Shown here one piece after another: positions 7,201 through 14,427 of a stretch of 19,974 bases of DNA. Numbering within the stretch: position 1 is the first letter of the stretch; each line of letters begins with the position of its first letter. The notes below the pieces were generated by a model that saw only the letters and a program-made list of their open reading frames with translations, ran no database searches and was not told where the DNA came from. Source of the DNA: Flavobacteriales bacterium UBA5939 (GTDB taxonomy: Bacteria > Bacteroidota > Bacteroidia > Flavobacteriales > Schleiferiaceae); assembly GCA_002430755.1 (NCBI GenBank), contig DJCX01000149.1, positions 1,481 to 21,454 of the forward strand, in the 5' to 3' direction. The position numbers and the translations under genes are program-made.

Positions 7201-7443
7201 TTAGTGCTCGTGACCTTCGTGGTCTTCGTGCATTTCTTCAGCTGCTGCTTCTTCAGTAGCTTCTTCCATAGTAGAATCAGCTTCTTCAGCTGCAGCAGAG
7301 TCTGCTGCTTCTTCCATTGCAGGAGCCTCTTCAGCTACCTCTTCCATTGCTGGCTCTTCTGCCGGCGCTTCTTCAGCTGGTGCAGCACAAGCTACCATAG
7401 CTAGTGCAACTACTGCTGAAGCAAAAATGTTGAACTTTTTCAT
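7201..7443 (-). CDS. Small Ala/Glu-rich putative lipoprotein with His-rich tail
   Basis: An 80-residue protein with no function I recognise. Residues 1-19 form a lipoprotein-type signal (Lys2-Lys3, a hydrophobic Ala/Val core, then MVAC); Cys19 would be the lipidated residue, although Met at -3 is a less usual lipobox. The mature chain is almost wholly Ala, Glu, Pro, Met and Ser in imperfect repeats (AEEAPAEEPAMEEVAEEAPAMEE and variants). It ends in HEDHEGHEH, four His alternating with acids, a plausible divalent-metal ligand cluster. Strongly acidic residues close behind the Cys resemble surface-export signals of Bacteroidota lipoproteins, but this is inference. It is leftward, downstream of glyS by 69 nt, and ends at the bidirectional terminator. 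Low complexity makes homology weak evidence; the intact signal and the upstream spacing support a real gene. Confidence 0.8.
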   Translation of the reverse strand: MKKFNIFASAVVALAMVACAAPAEEAPAEEPAMEEVAEEAPAMEEAADSAAAEEADSTMEEATEEAAAEEMHEDHEGHEH

Positions 7444-7483
7444 CTCGCGAATGATTTTTTAATTGTAGGAACCAATATATATG

Positions 7484-7509
7484 AAAATCAAAACCTTATG
7501 ATTGATTTT
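7484..7509. repeat. AT-rich inverted repeat after glyS
   Basis: AAAATCAA (7484-7491) and TTGATTTT (7502-7509) form an 8-bp stem with a 10-nt loop, starting 3 nt beyond the glyS stop codon. No T run follows on the minus strand, so it is at best a weak terminator or a mRNA 3'-end structure. Confidence 0.4.
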
Positions 7510-7512
7510 TCA

Positions 7513-9048
7513 TTAAAGTTTTCCCAACTGCTCGTTAAGGGACACTTTTTCACTCGTTAAAGCCTTCAATTCACCCATTGAGATTCGGATTTGTTCCATG
7601 GTATCGCGGAATCGAACGGTAACCGTATTGTCTTCCAAACTTTGGTGATCCACAGTAACACACAGCGGCGTACCAATGGCATCTTGACGACGGTAACGTT
7701 TTCCGATGGCATCTTTTTCATCGTATTGGACCATGTGGTCAAACTTCAAAAGATTGACAACTTCTCGAGCTTTCTCTGGCAATCCGTCTTTCTTTAAAAG
7801 AGGAAGCACGGCTACTTTATAAGGTGCTAAAAAGGCCGGTACATTTAATACAGTGCGCTGACTTCCGTCTTCGAGAGTTTCCGTAATCAGACTCTTAGAA
7901 AGTACCGCTAGGAACATTCGGTCGAGACCAATCGAGGTTTCAACTACATACGGTACATAGTTTTCTCCGATTTCCGGATCAAAGTATTGCAGCTTCTTCC
8001 CACTGAACTCTTCGTGTTGCTTCAAATCGAAATCTGTGCGCGAATGAATGCCTTCTAGCTCTTTGAATCCGAACGGGAAGTTGAATTCGATATCTGCCGC
8101 AGCATTTGCATAGTGCGCAAGCTTTTCATGGTCGTGGAAGCGGTAGTTACTATCGTCGAAACCGAGGCTCTTGTGCCAGGCTAAACGTTTTTCTTTCCAG
8201 CTTTCGTACCACTCCATTTCAGTGCCAGGACGCACGAAGAACTGCATTTCCATCTGCTCGAACTCGCGCATACGGAAGATGAATTGGCGTGCCACAATCT
8301 CGTTTCTAAAGGCCTTTCCAATCTGGGCGATACCGAAAGGAATTTTCATTCTTCCCGTTTTCTGCACGTTGAGGTAGTTCAAGAAGATTCCTTGGGCAGT
8401 CTCAGGACGAAGGTAGAGTGTTGAGGCGCCCTCGGCTACAGAGCCCATTTGAGTGCCAAACATGAGGTTGAATTGACGTACATCGGTCCAATTCATCGAT
8501 CCACTCACAGGACATTTAATCTGCTCGTCTTCGATGAGTTGTTTCACGTCCGCGAGATCTTCAGCATCCATCGCTTTCACAAAGCGATCCATTATGGCCT
8601 TGATTTTTTCTTGGTAGCCAAGAACTCGACCGTTGGTTGCTAGGTACTGCTCTTTATCAAAGGCATCACCAAAGCGTTTGGTAGCTTTCTTAACCTCTTT
8701 CTCGATCTTCTGACGAATTTTCTCGACATGATCTTCAATCAAAACATCCGCGCGGTAGCGTTTTTTGCTGTCTTTGTTGTCAATCAGAGGATCATTAAAA
8801 GCATCAACGTGGCCAGAGGCTTTCCATGTGGTTGGGTGCATGAAGATGGCAGAGTCAATTCCGACAATGTTCTCGTGCATTTGTACCATGGCACCCCACC
8901 AATAGGCTTTGATGTTGTTTTTGAGTAATGCCCCACATTGACCATAATCGTATACAGCGCTCAATCCGTCATAGATTTCGCTGCTTTGAAAAATGAATCC
9001 ATACTCCTTGGCGTGGGAGATTACGTTTTTGAATTGATCGTCAGCCAT
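7513..9048 (-). CDS. glyS: Glycyl-tRNA synthetase, dimeric (eukaryote-like) type
   Basis: Charges tRNA-Gly with glycine; class IIa synthetase of the homodimeric form, 511 residues, not the alpha2beta2 GlyQ/GlyS form. The N-terminal SSEIYDGLSAVYDYGQCG segment and RADVLIEDH are family signatures. An insertion of helical character (about 108-185) precedes TLYLRPETAQGIF. Class II motif 2 is AFRNEI...RMREFEQME (about 246-267) and motif 3 is GLDRMFLAVL (about 374-383). The C-terminal anticodon-binding domain starts near residue 405 (APYKVAVLPL) and includes YRRQDAIGTPLC. It lies 12 nt downstream of the MarC-family gene on the same strand, with no promoter visible in the gap. Confidence 0.96.
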   Translation of the reverse strand: MADDQFKNVISHAKEYGFIFQSSEIYDGLSAVYDYGQCGALLKNNIKAYWWGAMVQMHENIVGIDSAIFMHPTTWKASGHVDAFNDPLIDNKDSKKRYRADVLIEDHVEKIRQKIEKEVKKATKRFGDAFDKEQYLATNGRVLGYQEKIKAIMDRFVKAMDAEDLADVKQLIEDEQIKCPVSGSMNWTDVRQFNLMFGTQMGSVAEGASTLYLRPETAQGIFLNYLNVQKTGRMKIPFGIAQIGKAFRNEIVARQFIFRMREFEQMEMQFFVRPGTEMEWYESWKEKRLAWHKSLGFDDSNYRFHDHEKLAHYANAAADIEFNFPFGFKELEGIHSRTDFDLKQHEEFSGKKLQYFDPEIGENYVPYVVETSIGLDRMFLAVLSKSLITETLEDGSQRTVLNVPAFLAPYKVAVLPLLKKDGLPEKAREVVNLLKFDHMVQYDEKDAIGKRYRRQDAIGTPLCVTVDHQSLEDNTVTVRFRDTMEQIRISMGELKALTSEKVSLNEQLGKL

Positions 9049-9060
9049 TATAAAGAGGTC

Positions 9061-9642
9061 TTAAACCGTTTGTAACAAAGGAATGAGATTGGTGAAAAAT
9101 AATTTCACTGCAATCGCGAGCAAGATAATACCGAAAACTTTGCGAAGCACGCTCAATCCGCCGGGTCCAAGAATGCGCTCAAGGCGTTCGGTATTCTTAA
9201 GAACCGCATAAACTACTATCATATTGGCAACGATGGCAATGATGATGTTGATATTATCAAATTCCGCCTGTAGTGAGACTAAAGAGGTCATTGAACCTGC
9301 GCCAGCGATGAGCGGGAAAGCAATAGGTACAATTGAAGCAGTGCTCGGACTTTCCTCTTTATAAAGAGTGATGCCAAGTATCATTTCTAGTGCCAAGAAG
9401 AAAATCACAAAGCTCCCCGCAATGGCAAAGCTTTGCACATCAACGCCCAATAGGTTCAATATACTTTCTCCAACAAAGAGAAATACGATCATAATGACAC
9501 CGGCAACAATAGTTGCTTTCTCACTTTGGACGTGGCCTACTTTCTTACGAAGACTGACAATGATCGGAATACTACCCGGAATATCAATGACAGCGAAAAG
9601 AATCAAAAAAGCACTCAGTGCATCGTTAATGTTAAATCCCAC
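9061..9642 (-). CDS. MarC family integral membrane protein
   Basis: A 193-residue protein of the MarC/UPF0056 family, predicted to have six membrane-spanning helices and almost no soluble part. Family landmarks are the N-terminal FLILFAVIDIPGSIPIIVSL (about 12-31), ESILNLLGVDVQSFAIAGSFVIFFLALEMILGI in the middle, and PIAFPLIAGAGSM (about 106-118). The start codon is GTG: no in-frame ATG occurs between it and the upstream -7 element. Biochemical function of the family is not settled (an early link to multidrug resistance was not upheld, to my knowledge). It leads the MarC-glyS transcript and is divergent from the DUF3109 gene with 73 nt between starts. Confidence 0.9.
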   Translation of the reverse strand: MGFNINDALSAFLILFAVIDIPGSIPIIVSLRKKVGHVQSEKATIVAGVIMIVFLFVGESILNLLGVDVQSFAIAGSFVIFFLALEMILGITLYKEESPSTASIVPIAFPLIAGAGSMTSLVSLQAEFDNINIIIAIVANMIVVYAVLKNTERLERILGPGGLSVLRKVFGIILLAIAVKLFFTNLIPLLQTV

Positions 9643-9659
9643 GGTGTTTAGTTTTTTGG

Positions 9660-9667
9660 CAAAATTA
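9660..9667 (-). promoter_or_regulatory. Putative -7 element for MarC-glyS
   Basis: On the minus strand this reads TAATTTTG, an exact TAnnTTTG match, 17 nt before the GTG start. No convincing -33 box is seen 19 nt upstream. Confidence 0.45.
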
Positions 9668-9703
9668 GCTTCTTTAGGTTCAAAAATCGGCGGAAGTCTT
9701 CGT

Positions 9704-9711
9704 TAGTTTTG
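9704..9711 (+). promoter_or_regulatory. Putative -7 element for the DUF3109 gene, leaderless spacing
   Basis: TAGTTTTG matches TAnnTTTG exactly and is separated from the ATG at 9716 by 4 nt, the same spacing as at the dCMP deaminase gene. The -33 region is not recognisable. Confidence 0.5.
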
Positions 9712-9715
9712 TAGT

Positions 9716-10306
9716 ATGATTGACATCGATAACAAATTGCTTTCTACGGACCTTTTCAAAAAGGAATTTGTCTGTAATCTCAGTGCCTGTAAAGGTGCTT
9801 GTTGTGTTGAGGGCAATGCTGGTGCGCCTGTGGAAGAAGAAGAGGTGGCCATTCTAGAATCGATTTACCCAAAGGTCAAGCCGTATTTAACCGAAAAAGG
9901 CATTCGTGAGATTGAAAAAGTGGGAACTTCCGTTGACGGTCTTGGCGAAAAGGAAACGCCTATAATCGGAGGGAAGGAATGCGCATACACGGTGTTCAGT
10001 GAAGATGGTGCGGCGCATTGTGGTATTGAGAAAGCTTACAATGATGGTATCATTGATTGGAAGAAACCGATCTCATGTCATCTTTATCCTATTCGCATCG
10101 CTCGCTATACAGATTTTGAGGCGTTGAACTACGACCGCTGGTCCATATGTTCGGCGGCCTGTTCTTTGGGTGAGGAATTAAAGGTGCCAGTCTACAAGTT
10201 TTTGAAAGACCCTTTGATCAGAAAATACGGTCCAGCTTTCTATGAAAAAGTGGAAATCGCGGCCGATTTAATTGAGAAAAACGGACTTAAAAAGTCTCAA
10301 CAGTAG
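9716..10306 (+). CDS. DUF3109 family cysteine-rich protein
   Basis: A 196-residue soluble protein of the DUF3109 family, found mainly in Bacteroidota, without known function. It has nine cysteines: 20, 25, 29 and 30 in the N-terminal CNLSACKGACC cluster, then Cys89 (KECAY), Cys102 (AHCGIEKA), Cys121 (PISCHLYPIRI) and Cys145/Cys149 (CSAAC). The spacing resembles the YkgJ-type zinc/iron-sulfur cluster proteins, so metal or Fe-S binding is likely but not shown. No signal peptide or membrane segment is present. The ATG is favoured because a perfect -7 element ends 4 nt before it. No clear terminator follows the stop codon. Confidence 0.9.
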   Translation: MIDIDNKLLSTDLFKKEFVCNLSACKGACCVEGNAGAPVEEEEVAILESIYPKVKPYLTEKGIREIEKVGTSVDGLGEKETPIIGGKECAYTVFSEDGAAHCGIEKAYNDGIIDWKKPISCHLYPIRIARYTDFEALNYDRWSICSAACSLGEELKVPVYKFLKDPLIRKYGPAFYEKVEIAADLIEKNGLKKSQQ

Positions 10307-10573
10307 AAATCTTCAGGCACTTATCGGCTCCGTCCCAATAGTAGTCAACAGCGAGGGCCGTATTCAATAATTTTTCGTTGTTAATAACTACGGGAAAAAC
10401 CCAAATAGTGGTTCTTGTTATTGGTGTAAATCGTGGCCATGTTTGTAGAGGCCGTTCAGCTACGGACACGTATTGAGCATCCTACTCCGCTGAAAAACCA
10501 AAAACATAATTAGTTGGAAATCAATACATTAACAATGATTAATGCGGGTTTCCGACCTTAAAATTTTTGCTTT
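10307..10573. other. Intergenic region upstream of nrdB, mostly unexplained
   Basis: This 267-bp stretch holds no gene I can support. On the minus strand a frame of 60 codons (10469 to 10287, GTG start) overlaps the end of the DUF3109 gene. Its last third (DYYWDGADKCLKIS) looks protein-like, but I recognise no family. A short stem is possible between CAGC/GGA (10468-10477 area) and TCCGCTG near 10490. I saw no clear NrdR box pair and no cobalamin riboswitch core. The last 80 bases are AT-rich and include the putative nrdB promoter. Confidence 0.4.
10539..10569 (+). promoter_or_regulatory. Possible weak promoter of nrdBA, leaderless spacing
   Basis: AATTTTTG at 10562-10569 fits TAnnTTTG at all but the first base and again ends 4 nt before the ATG (10574). 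The box 19 nt upstream is only TTAA (10539-10542), so the match is partial. Confidence 0.35.
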
Positions 10574-11554
10574 ATGCAACAGGAACCAATTTTACAAGAC
10601 AACAAAAACAGGTTTGTGATTTTCCCAATCCAGCACAGCGATATTTGGGATTGGTACAAGAAGCAAGAAGCTTCATTTTGGACAGCGGAGGAAATTGATT
10701 TGCACCAAGATGTCGTGGATTGGAAAAAGCTAAATGACGACGAGCGTTACTTCCTTAAGCACATCTTAGCATTCTTCGCGGCCTCTGATGGTATTGTAAA
10801 TGAAAACCTTGCAGAAAACTTTGTGAACGAGGTACAGTACTCGGAGGCGAAATTCTTCTACGGTTTCCAGATCATGATGGAAAACATCCACAGTGAGATG
10901 TACTCCCTACTCATTGACACCCTTGTGGATAATGATGCTGAAAAAGACGAATTGTTCAACGCTATCGAGCGCTTTCCTGCGATTAAGAAAAAGGCTGATT
11001 GGGCGTTGCGTTGGATTGAGTCTGAATCATTCGCAGAGCGTTTGATTGCATTCGCGGCGGTAGAGGGCATTTTCTTCTCAGGAGCGTTTTGTTCCATCTT
11101 CTGGATGAAGAAAAGAGGTTTGCTACCAGGTTTGGCGACTTCCAACGAGTTTATTTCTCGTGATGAAGGTTTGCACCGTGATTTCGCTTGTCACTTGCAC
11201 AACAACCACTTGGTAAACAAGGTGCCGGTAGACCGTATCACTCAAATCATTACTGAAGCATTGGACATTGAGCGTGAGTTTATCACGGAATCATTGCCAG
11301 TGAATTTGATTGGAATGAATGCAAAATTGATGTCTGAATACCTTGAATTCGTAACAGACCACTTACTAGAGACTTTGAATTGTCCAAAGGTGTACGGTAC
11401 TGCGAATCCATTCGACTTTATGGATATGATCTCGTTGGAAGGAAAAACAAACTTCTTCGAGAAACGTGTCTCAGAATACAAAAAAGCAGGAGTTGGTGAG
11501 AGTCAGGAAGATCACAACTTCGACAATGCGTTTGGTGGCGACATGAGCTTCTAA
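10574..11554 (+). CDS. nrdB: Class Ia ribonucleotide reductase, small subunit (R2)
   Basis: Houses the diiron-tyrosyl radical that starts ribonucleotide reduction; 326 residues. By comparison with mouse R2, the iron ligands are Asp72 (SDGIVNEN), Glu103 and His106 (ENIHSEMY), Glu164 (VEGIFF), and Glu198 and His201 (RDEGLH). The radical Tyr is Tyr110 in HSEMY. All are present, so this is a Tyr-radical enzyme, not a Phe/R2c variant. The sequence is closer to eukaryotic R2 than to E. coli NrdB (FYGFQIMMENIHSEMYSLLIDT). The C-terminal tail ends NAFGGDMSF, the part expected to dock to NrdA. nrdA follows after a 39-nt A-rich gap on the same strand. Confidence 0.97.
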   Translation: MQQEPILQDNKNRFVIFPIQHSDIWDWYKKQEASFWTAEEIDLHQDVVDWKKLNDDERYFLKHILAFFAASDGIVNENLAENFVNEVQYSEAKFFYGFQIMMENIHSEMYSLLIDTLVDNDAEKDELFNAIERFPAIKKKADWALRWIESESFAERLIAFAAVEGIFFSGAFCSIFWMKKRGLLPGLATSNEFISRDEGLHRDFACHLHNNHLVNKVPVDRITQIITEALDIEREFITESLPVNLIGMNAKLMSEYLEFVTDHLLETLNCPKVYGTANPFDFMDMISLEGKTNFFEKRVSEYKKAGVGESQEDHNFDNAFGGDMSF

Positions 11555-11593
11555 ACGAAAAAGAACACAAGAACACACCCAAGAGAATAAGCT

Positions 11594-14083
11594 ATGATGC
11601 GCGTACTTAAAAGAGACGGAAGAAAGGAGGCGGTAAAGTTTGATAAGATTACTGCACGTATTGAAAAACTATGTTACGGATTGAGCGAATATGTTGATCC
11701 AGTAGCGGTAGCAAAGCGTGTAGTGGACGGCGTTTATGACGGCGTAACCACCTCAGAGTTAGATAATTTGGCTGCAGAAACTGCTGCGTCAATGACTATC
11801 AAACATCCGGACTACGCGAATCTTGCAGCAAGAATTGCCGTGAGTAACTTGCACAAGAGTACCAAGAAGAGCTTTTCGGAGACTGTTAAAGATTTGTACG
11901 AATACATCAACCCAGAAACGGGCAAAAAAGCACCATTGATTGCTGATGATGTGTACGAAATCATTCAAGCCAATGCGGAATACTTGGATTCGCAACTGAT
12001 CTACGATCGCGATTTCTCCTACGACTACTTTGGGTTCAAAACACTTGAACGTTCGTACTTGCTTCGCATGCACGGAAAGATTGTTGAGCGTCCTCAGCAA
12101 ATGCTCATGCGTGTAAGTATTGGTATTCACAAAGACGATCTTGAGGGTGCCCTGGAGACCTATGAGTTGATGAGCAAGAAGTACATGACGCATGCAACAC
12201 CAACGTTGTTTAATGCTGGTACGCCAAAACCTCAGATGAGCTCTTGTTTCCTTTTGACAATGAAGGAAGACAGTATTGATGGTATCTACGACACCTTGAA
12301 GCAGACAGCTAAAATCTCGCAGAGCGCCGGTGGTATTGGACTGAGCATTCATAATATTCGTGCTACGGGATCATACATTGGTGGAACCAACGGTACTTCC
12401 AACGGAATTGTTCCAATGTTGCGTGTGTACAACGATACTGCTCGTTATGTAGATCAAGGAGGCGGTAAGCGTAAAGGATCATTTGCCATTTATGTAGAAC
12501 CATGGCACGCAGATATCTACGAGTTCTTGGATTTGAAGAAGAACCACGGTAAAGAGGAAATGCGTGCACGTGATTTGTTCTACGCAATGTGGATTCCAGA
12601 TCTTTTCATGGAGCGCGTTGAGAAGAATGAAGAGTGGACGCTCATGTGTCCAAACGAATGTCCAGGTTTGTTCGATTGCCACGGCCAAGAGTTTGTAGAT
12701 CTATACACTAAATACGAAAGTGAAGGTAAAGGTCGCCGTACGGTGAAAGCTCGTGAAGTATGGGCGAAAATCATGGAAAGCCAGATTGAAACTGGAACGC
12801 CATACATGCTCTACAAGGATGCTGCAAACTTGAAATCAAACCAGCAGAATTTGGGAACAATTCGTTCATCAAACTTGTGTACGGAAATCCTAGAATACAC
12901 GTCACCGGATGAGGTTGCCGTATGTAACCTAGCGTCTATTGCGCTTCCAATGTTCGTTGAAGATGGGAAGTTTGACCATCAGAAATTGTACGATGTAACC
13001 TACAAGGTGACGTACAACCTGAATCAAGTGATTGACCGCAATTACTACCCAGTGGTTGAAGCAAGAAATTCAAACATGCGTCACCGTCCTGTAGGTTTGG
13101 GTGTCCAAGGGTTGGCTGATACGTTTATCAAACTGCGTATGCCGTTCGACTCAGAGGAGGCGAAAGCATTGAATAAGGAGATTTTTGAAACCATGTATTT
13201 CGCTGCAGTAAGTTCCTCGAAGGACCAAGCTGTGAAGGATGGTGCTTACGAAACATACGAAGGCTCACCAATCTCTAAGGGTCAGTTCCAGCACAATCTT
13301 TGGGGCGTTAAGGATGAAGAACTTAGCGGTCGTTGGGATTGGAAAGAATTGCGTGAAGAAGTCGAAAAACACGGAGTTAGAAACAGTTTGTTGATGGCAC
13401 CAATGCCTACGGCCTCGACGTCTCAGATTCTTGGGAACAACGAATGTTTCGAGCCATACACATCGAATGTATATACTCGTCGTGTGCTTTCAGGCGAGTT
13501 CATCGTAGTGAACAAGCACCTATTGAACGATTTGATTGAATTAGGTCTGTGGAACGATGATATGAAGAATGCGTTGATGGCAACGAACGGTTCAGTGCAA
13601 AACATTGAAGGTGTGCCGGATAATTTGAAAGCAATCTATAAGACGGTTTGGGAAATCTCAATGAGAGATATTCTAGATATGGCAGCCGATCGTGGTATGT
13701 TCATTGACCAAAGCCAAAGTTTGAACCTCTTCATGGAAAGTCCAAACATGGGTAAACTCACTTCTATGCATTTCTACGCTTGGAAGAAAGGTCTGAAAAC
13801 GGGTATGTACTACCTACGTTCTAAGCCTGCGACAAGCGCAATTAAATTTACAGTTAAGAAAAATGCGCAGACAGATATGAGTCCTGGTGTTACTTCAGGT
13901 GCTACTTCAGATACAGCCGATGCTGTACCTGCTGCTTCAACTGAGCCAACAGCTGCAGAAGTAGAAGCACGTGTAAAAGCTCAGAAAGAAGCCATGGCTA
14001 AAATGAGCGAAGAAGTCACGGCTGAAGAAAAAATTGCTTGTTCAATTGATAATCCGGACGAATGTGTGGCCTGCGGGTCTTAA
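11594..14083 (+). CDS. nrdA: Class Ia ribonucleotide reductase, large subunit (R1)
   Basis: Reduces ribonucleoside diphosphates to deoxy forms; 829 residues. An N-terminal ATP-cone (about 3-90) supplies overall activity control by ATP/dATP. The catalytic residues fall at the same numbers as in human RRM1: Cys218 (SSCFLL), Asn427, Cys429 and Glu431 (NLCTEI), and Cys444 (VAVCNLAS). The radical-relay pair Tyr739-Tyr740 is in GMYYLR. The redox-shuttle Cys pair is in the tail CVACGS (Cys824, Cys827), with one more Cys at about 816. Between the barrel and that tail is a Thr/Ala/Glu-rich linker (about 758-812), longer than in RRM1, which accounts for the extra length. Two adjacent ATG codons (11594, 11597) can start it. 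It is co-transcribed with nrdB and closed by a terminator. Confidence 0.97.
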   Translation: MMRVLKRDGRKEAVKFDKITARIEKLCYGLSEYVDPVAVAKRVVDGVYDGVTTSELDNLAAETAASMTIKHPDYANLAARIAVSNLHKSTKKSFSETVKDLYEYINPETGKKAPLIADDVYEIIQANAEYLDSQLIYDRDFSYDYFGFKTLERSYLLRMHGKIVERPQQMLMRVSIGIHKDDLEGALETYELMSKKYMTHATPTLFNAGTPKPQMSSCFLLTMKEDSIDGIYDTLKQTAKISQSAGGIGLSIHNIRATGSYIGGTNGTSNGIVPMLRVYNDTARYVDQGGGKRKGSFAIYVEPWHADIYEFLDLKKNHGKEEMRARDLFYAMWIPDLFMERVEKNEEWTLMCPNECPGLFDCHGQEFVDLYTKYESEGKGRRTVKAREVWAKIMESQIETGTPYMLYKDAANLKSNQQNLGTIRSSNLCTEILEYTSPDEVAVCNLASIALPMFVEDGKFDHQKLYDVTYKVTYNLNQVIDRNYYPVVEARNSNMRHRPVGLGVQGLADTFIKLRMPFDSEEAKALNKEIFETMYFAAVSSSKDQAVKDGAYETYEGSPISKGQFQHNLWGVKDEELSGRWDWKELREEVEKHGVRNSLLMAPMPTASTSQILGNNECFEPYTSNVYTRRVLSGEFIVVNKHLLNDLIELGLWNDDMKNALMATNGSVQNIEGVPDNLKAIYKTVWEISMRDILDMAADRGMFIDQSQSLNLFMESPNMGKLTSMHFYAWKKGLKTGMYYLRSKPATSAIKFTVKKNAQTDMSPGVTSGATSDTADAVPAASTEPTAAEVEARVKAQKEAMAKMSEEVTAEEKIACSIDNPDECVACGS

Positions 14084-14103
14084 CCACCGGAGTTGAATAC
14101 ATC

Positions 14104-14136
14104 AAAAAGCCCTCAGTATCTCTGGGGGCTTTTTTT
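14104..14136 (+). terminator. Rho-independent terminator of nrdBA
   Basis: Stem AGCCCTCAG (14108-14116) with CTGGGGGCT (14122-14130), one G-T pair, loop TATCT, flanked by A5 before and followed by a run of seven T (14130-14136). It lies about 20 nt after the nrdA stop codon. Confidence 0.9.
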
Positions 14137-14215
14137 ATGGCAAAGATTAGAGTTTAGCTTGTGCTCGCTGTATACGTCTAAATGATTGGCATTAAGTGAA
14201 ATAGCGTGTTTTGCT

Positions 14216-14246
14216 TTTGGGGATTAGAAGGATTTTTGTATCTTAT
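14216..14246 (+). promoter_or_regulatory. Possible promoter of the 46-residue membrane peptide
   Basis: TTTG at 14216-14219 is followed, after exactly 19 nt, by TATCTTAT (14239-14246), a six-of-eight... partial match to TAnnTTTG ending in TTAT. It would give a leader of about 20 nt that is A/C-rich (ACACAACAAAACACA), as expected for a non-Shine-Dalgarno start. Confidence 0.45.
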
Positions 14247-14271
14247 TGCTACACAACAAAACACACTTGCT

Positions 14272-14412
14272 ATGTCCACTCAAGCAACGACGAAACGTCG
14301 TAGAATGAAACCTGCGAAAGAGAAGATGTCAACAGCGCAACTCTACGCACAGATCGCCTTGGTAATCGTAATCATAGGAGGTATCGCTGCCTTCGCTTAT
14401 TTCGTGGTTTAA
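14272..14412 (+). CDS. Small single-pass membrane protein, 46 residues
   Basis: A short protein I cannot name. Residues 1-18 are hydrophilic and basic, with a KRRR cluster (8-11) and further Lys/Arg. A single hydrophobic helix (about 26-46: IALVIVIIGGIAAFAYFVV) runs to the very C-terminus, so it looks like a tail-anchored or N-in peptide with its basic part in the cytoplasm. An in-frame open stretch extends upstream to 14206, but the ATG at 14272 is preferred: the upstream part covers a promoter-like sequence and encodes an unlikely aromatic-rich N-terminus. It is isolated between the nrdBA terminator and the TerB/J-domain gene. Possible roles, such as a small subunit or regulator of a membrane complex, are guesses. 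Confidence 0.65.
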   Translation: MSTQATTKRRRMKPAKEKMSTAQLYAQIALVIVIIGGIAAFAYFVV

Positions 14413-14427
14413 TCTCGATTACAGGCT

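Noticed and set aside
9368..9706. 112-codon plus-strand frame opposite the MarC gene
   Set aside because: Antisense to a clear membrane-protein gene; its composition mirrors the complementary codons.
10480..10573. NrdR box pair before nrdB
   Set aside because: Looked for paired ACA-ATAT-TGT-like 16-mers; the AT-rich sequence has fragments but no convincing pair at helical spacing.
11789..12352. 187-codon minus-strand frame inside nrdA
   Set aside because: nrdA is collinear with human RRM1 through this region, so the antisense frame is a by-product.
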